This document shows, one piece after another, positions 61,947-64,000 of a DNA stretch of 64,000 bases. How positions within the stretch are numbered: the first letter of the stretch is position 1; each line of letters starts with the position of its first letter. The stretch comes from Paenibacillus sp. RC334. GTDB taxonomy: Bacteria > Bacillota > Bacilli > Paenibacillales > Paenibacillaceae. Both the position numbers and the translations under genes were made by a program. A model generated the notes under the pieces. That model saw only the letters and a program-made list of their open reading frames with translations, did no database searches and had not been told where the DNA came from. Location of the stretch: the NCBI RefSeq assembly GCF_030034735.1, contig NZ_CP125370.1:4325001-4389000 (forward strand), read 5' to 3'.

Positions 61947-63365
61947 TTACGAGCTGACTGTTTGTCCTTTTTCTTCTATTTCTATGGCTGCTCCTGCACT
62001 GGCACCTGCAAGTATTCCCTTTTTCTTGTCAGGATACAAGGAATCCATATAGGTACGGGTTTCTGCAACTACAATTCCCGACAAGCCGAGCAGTGCAATC
62101 AAGTTCGGGAAGGCCATCATGGCGTTAAAGATATCTGCCAGCAACCAGATCGCATCCAGCTTAATAAACGCGCCTCCGGCAACCAGCGCAATGAACAGAT
62201 AACGGTACGGCTTAATCCATTTGACACCCAGCAAATATTCAACACAGCGTTCTCCATAGTAGTTCCAGCCAAGCATCGTGGTGAACGCGAACATAATCAG
62301 AATGATTGTGAGCAGTTCCGCACCAAGCGGGAATGCGCTGGAGAAAGCTTGCTGCGTCATCAAGCCCGCATCGGTAGGACCGCTCCATACGCCGCTAACC
62401 AGCAGCGTCAGCCCGGTCATCACGCAAATAATCATCGTATCTATAAACACACCTGTCATGGAAATCAACCCTTGCTCCGCAGGCCATTTGGTTTTGGCGG
62501 CTGCGGCTGCAATCGGTGCGCTTCCCAATCCGGCCTCATTGGCAAAAATCCCTCTGGCTACCCCGCTGCGCATCGCCAGCATAATCGTAGCTCCGGCAAA
62601 TCCACCCGTCGCAGACGTCGTCGAAAACGCCGAATGCAGCACAAGCGCGAGTGCGGCAGGAATCTGATCGGCGAACCGAATCAGTACGATCATACAGATC
62701 AACACGTACAAGCCTGTTTTGAAGGGAACAACTTTGGTCGATACCTTGGCAATGCTCTTGAGCCCTCCAATAGTAACGAGTCCCGTAAGGGTAGCAATAA
62801 TCAATGCCGTTACAATTGGTGGAACACCGAAGCTGTTTTCGGTTGAGGATACAATCGCTTTGACCTGAGGAAATGTTCCAATCCCGAACAGCGCTACCAG
62901 CATCCCGGAAAAAGCAAACAGCATCGCCAACGGTTTAAAGCGGCGTCCAAGCCCTTTTTCAATATAATACATAGGGCCGCCGGAAAATTGTCCATTCCGA
63001 TCCTTCACCCGGTATTTTACTGCAAGTACACCTTCCGCATATTTCGTCGCCATCCCGAAAAAGGCTGCAACAACCATCCAGAACAGAGCACCCGGTCCGC
63101 CCAGTTTTATCGCTGTCGCGACGCCGACAATACTTCCTGTACCTACTGTAGCCGCCAGCGCCGTACTCAGGGCCGCAAAGCTGCTGACATCCCCACTACC
63201 TTCATTTGGGGCCTTTCCGATCAGCTTGATCGCCAGAGGCAGGCGGAAAACCTGCAACATTTTCAACCGTATGGTCAGCCACAGACCTGTTCCCATAACG
63301 AGAATGATCAGTGGGGCCCCCCATATCCAACTGCTAATCGTTTCTAACACATGTACCAAATTCAT
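61947..63365 (-). CDS. Alanine/glycine:cation symporter (AGCS family)
   Basis: A 472-residue sodium- or proton-coupled amino acid transporter with about ten membrane helices and the AGCS signature (G-x-G-N-I-x-G-V-A-T-A-like: V-G-T-G-S-I-V-G-V-A-T-A-I near residue 90, and N-E-A-G-L-G-S-A). ATG 63365 is chosen (M-N-L-V-H-V-L); GGAGG lies 11 nt upstream. The tandem glycine riboswitch in front indicates that glycine is a main substrate. B. subtilis relatives are AlsT and GlyP. Confidence 0.95.
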   Translation of the reverse strand: MNLVHVLETISSWIWGAPLIILVMGTGLWLTIRLKMLQVFRLPLAIKLIGKAPNEGSGDVSSFAALSTALAATVGTGSIVGVATAIKLGGPGALFWMVVAAFFGMATKYAEGVLAVKYRVKDRNGQFSGGPMYYIEKGLGRRFKPLAMLFAFSGMLVALFGIGTFPQVKAIVSSTENSFGVPPIVTALIIATLTGLVTIGGLKSIAKVSTKVVPFKTGLYVLICMIVLIRFADQIPAALALVLHSAFSTTSATGGFAGATIMLAMRSGVARGIFANEAGLGSAPIAAAAAKTKWPAEQGLISMTGVFIDTMIICVMTGLTLLVSGVWSGPTDAGLMTQQAFSSAFPLGAELLTIILIMFAFTTMLGWNYYGERCVEYLLGVKWIKPYRYLFIALVAGGAFIKLDAIWLLADIFNAMMAFPNLIALLGLSGIVVAETRTYMDSLYPDKKKGILAGASAGAAIEIEEKGQTVSS

Positions 63366-63389
63366 TTCAACCCGCTCCTCCTGCATATT

Positions 63390-63426
63390 AAAAAACAAAA
63401 AAGAGTCAAATCCGCTGATTCGACTC
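63390..63426 (-). terminator. Expression-platform terminator of the glycine riboswitch
   Basis: On the minus strand GAGTCGAATC and GATTTGACTC pair (one mismatch) with a 4-nt loop, followed by TTTTTTGTTTTTT. It stands between the glycine aptamers and the symporter start, so it is the likely on/off element. Confidence 0.85.
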
Positions 63427-63524
63427 CTGGAGAGGTTAAAGGCACGAAAAAATACAACCATCTTGTGCAGGATTCAGCCACTAACAGCTCATAAAAAAGC
63501 CTAGGGCATCCCCTGTCACAGGTT

Positions 63525-63705
63525 ATTCGCGTCTCTGTCCTTTTGCCTGAGAGTTTAAGCAGATGATATCTGCGGTGCACCTTCGGCGCCCAATTAAGGG
63601 TCTCTCCAGAGTTCTGTCCGTTTACGGTCCCGCTTGTTGCTGTAATCAGCCCAAGCACCTGAGAGTTTTGCCCCTTCGGTCGGAACTTACGTTCCATCTC
63701 CCGCA
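63525..63705 (-). promoter_or_regulatory. Tandem glycine riboswitch
   Basis: Two gcvT-type aptamers on the minus strand. The first (about 63605-63705) runs from GGGAGATGGAACG through CCGAAGGGGCAAAACTCTCA to GGAGAG. The second (about 63525-63604) has GCCGAAGGTGCA and AAACTCTCAGGCAAAAGGAC ending in AGAGAC. The order and the short linker between them are typical of cooperative glycine switches. Confidence 0.95.
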
Positions 63706-63736
63706 AACATCAACCAGACATATGAAATTGTTTTTT

Positions 63737-63766
63737 ATTATACAGAAAACTTTCAGCTTTTTACAA
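63737..63766 (-). promoter_or_regulatory. Promoter of the glycine riboswitch transcript
   Basis: TTGTAA (63761-63766) and TATAAT (63737-63742) on the minus strand with an 18-nt spacer, about 30 nt before the first aptamer. Confidence 0.75.
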
Positions 63767-63815
63767 GTGAAAAATTTGTGAAGTCGTTTGGTTATCTTAA
63801 GATGAGCCTATAAAA

Positions 63816-63871
63816 TAAAGGCGGGCGCAGCCAGATTCATCCTCATGATGTTCTCTGCCGCACCCGCCCCC
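63816..63871 (-). terminator. Terminator of the right-edge glucosidase gene
   Basis: GGCGGGTGCGGCAGA and a matching CTGGCTGCGCCCGCC pair with a few mismatches on the minus strand and are followed by TTTATTTTAT. It lies 34 nt after the partial gene's stop codon. Confidence 0.75.
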
Positions 63872-63904
63872 AGGCCATATTGGGTTATATTCAGTTAGCT
63901 TGGA

Positions 63905-64000
63905 TTACAGTTCTTCGCCGTTGGTGGCAATTACATTTTTGTACCAGTCAAAAGAATCCTTCTTGGAGCGCTTCAGTGTTCCGTTACCGTCATCGTCCAG
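63905..64000 (-). CDS. GH1 glucosidase, C-terminal end (partial)
   Basis: Only the last 31 residues are in the window, followed by TAA at 63905-63907. They read [22 protein letters not shown], which is the conserved C-terminal segment of GH1 beta-glucosidases and 6-phospho-beta-glucosidases. The short piece resembles the phospho-type more, but this cannot be decided here. The gene begins beyond the right edge. Confidence 0.85.
   Translation of the reverse strand: MDDDGNGTLKRSKKDSFDWYKNVIATNGEEL

Overview
The window is a 64 kb stretch of a low-to-mid GC, endospore-forming Bacillota chromosome, most likely a Paenibacillus of the P. polymyxa type. This rests on gene order and protein character, not on a database search. 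From about 630 to 48,372 almost everything lies on the minus strand and follows, in reverse, the backbone known from Bacillus subtilis: tig, clpX, lonB, lonA, engB, hemAXCDBL, spoVID, valS, folC, spoIIB, maf, radC, mreBCD, minCD, spoIVFAB, rplU-prp-rpmA, spo0B, obg, an ACT-domain regulator, pheA and safA. Differences from that order are clpP next to clpX, ispG between clpX and lonB, a sirC-type gene inside the hem operon, a cobA-hemD fusion, an RluA-type gene between hemL and spoVID, murC after folC, and hom-thrB between the ACT regulator and pheA, followed by ilvE.

The left edge (1-480) is the 5' end of a 16S rRNA gene running off the window, with a leader and two tandem rrn promoters. Next come the spore protein SafA and an amino-acid block (ilvE, pheA, thrB, hom, thrR-like). 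After that: obg/spo0B, the L21-Prp-L27 operon with an L21-type leader, RNase E/G, spoIVFB/spoIVFA, minD/minC, mreD/C/B, radC, maf, a DUF4321-like gene, spoIIB, murC, folC and valS with a T-box. Then come spoVID, the tetrapyrrole operon, engB, the proteases LonA, LonB and ClpXP, trigger factor and a YsoA-like gene.

From about 48,600 the window becomes accessory and metabolic. It holds a tRNA-Arg(UCU), exoA, and a beta-glucoside locus (a GH1 beta-glucosidase with a one-base frameshift, two ABC permeases, a binding lipoprotein and a divergent LacI-type regulator with an operator-like palindrome). A glpFK operon follows, behind a leader containing an intrinsic terminator, and then a second sugar ABC importer without an ATPase. 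Last are an alanine/glycine symporter under a tandem glycine riboswitch and the C-terminal end of another GH1 glucosidase at the right edge.

I found no CRISPR array, prophage, complete insertion sequence or clear novel defence or biosynthetic system. The least explained pieces are a 185-bp nested inverted repeat next to the minD stop codon, a perfect 23-bp hairpin between the LacI-type gene and glpK, a probable CTG start for mreC, an RNase E/G that ends before the usual zinc-link, and a Spo0B with added membrane segments.
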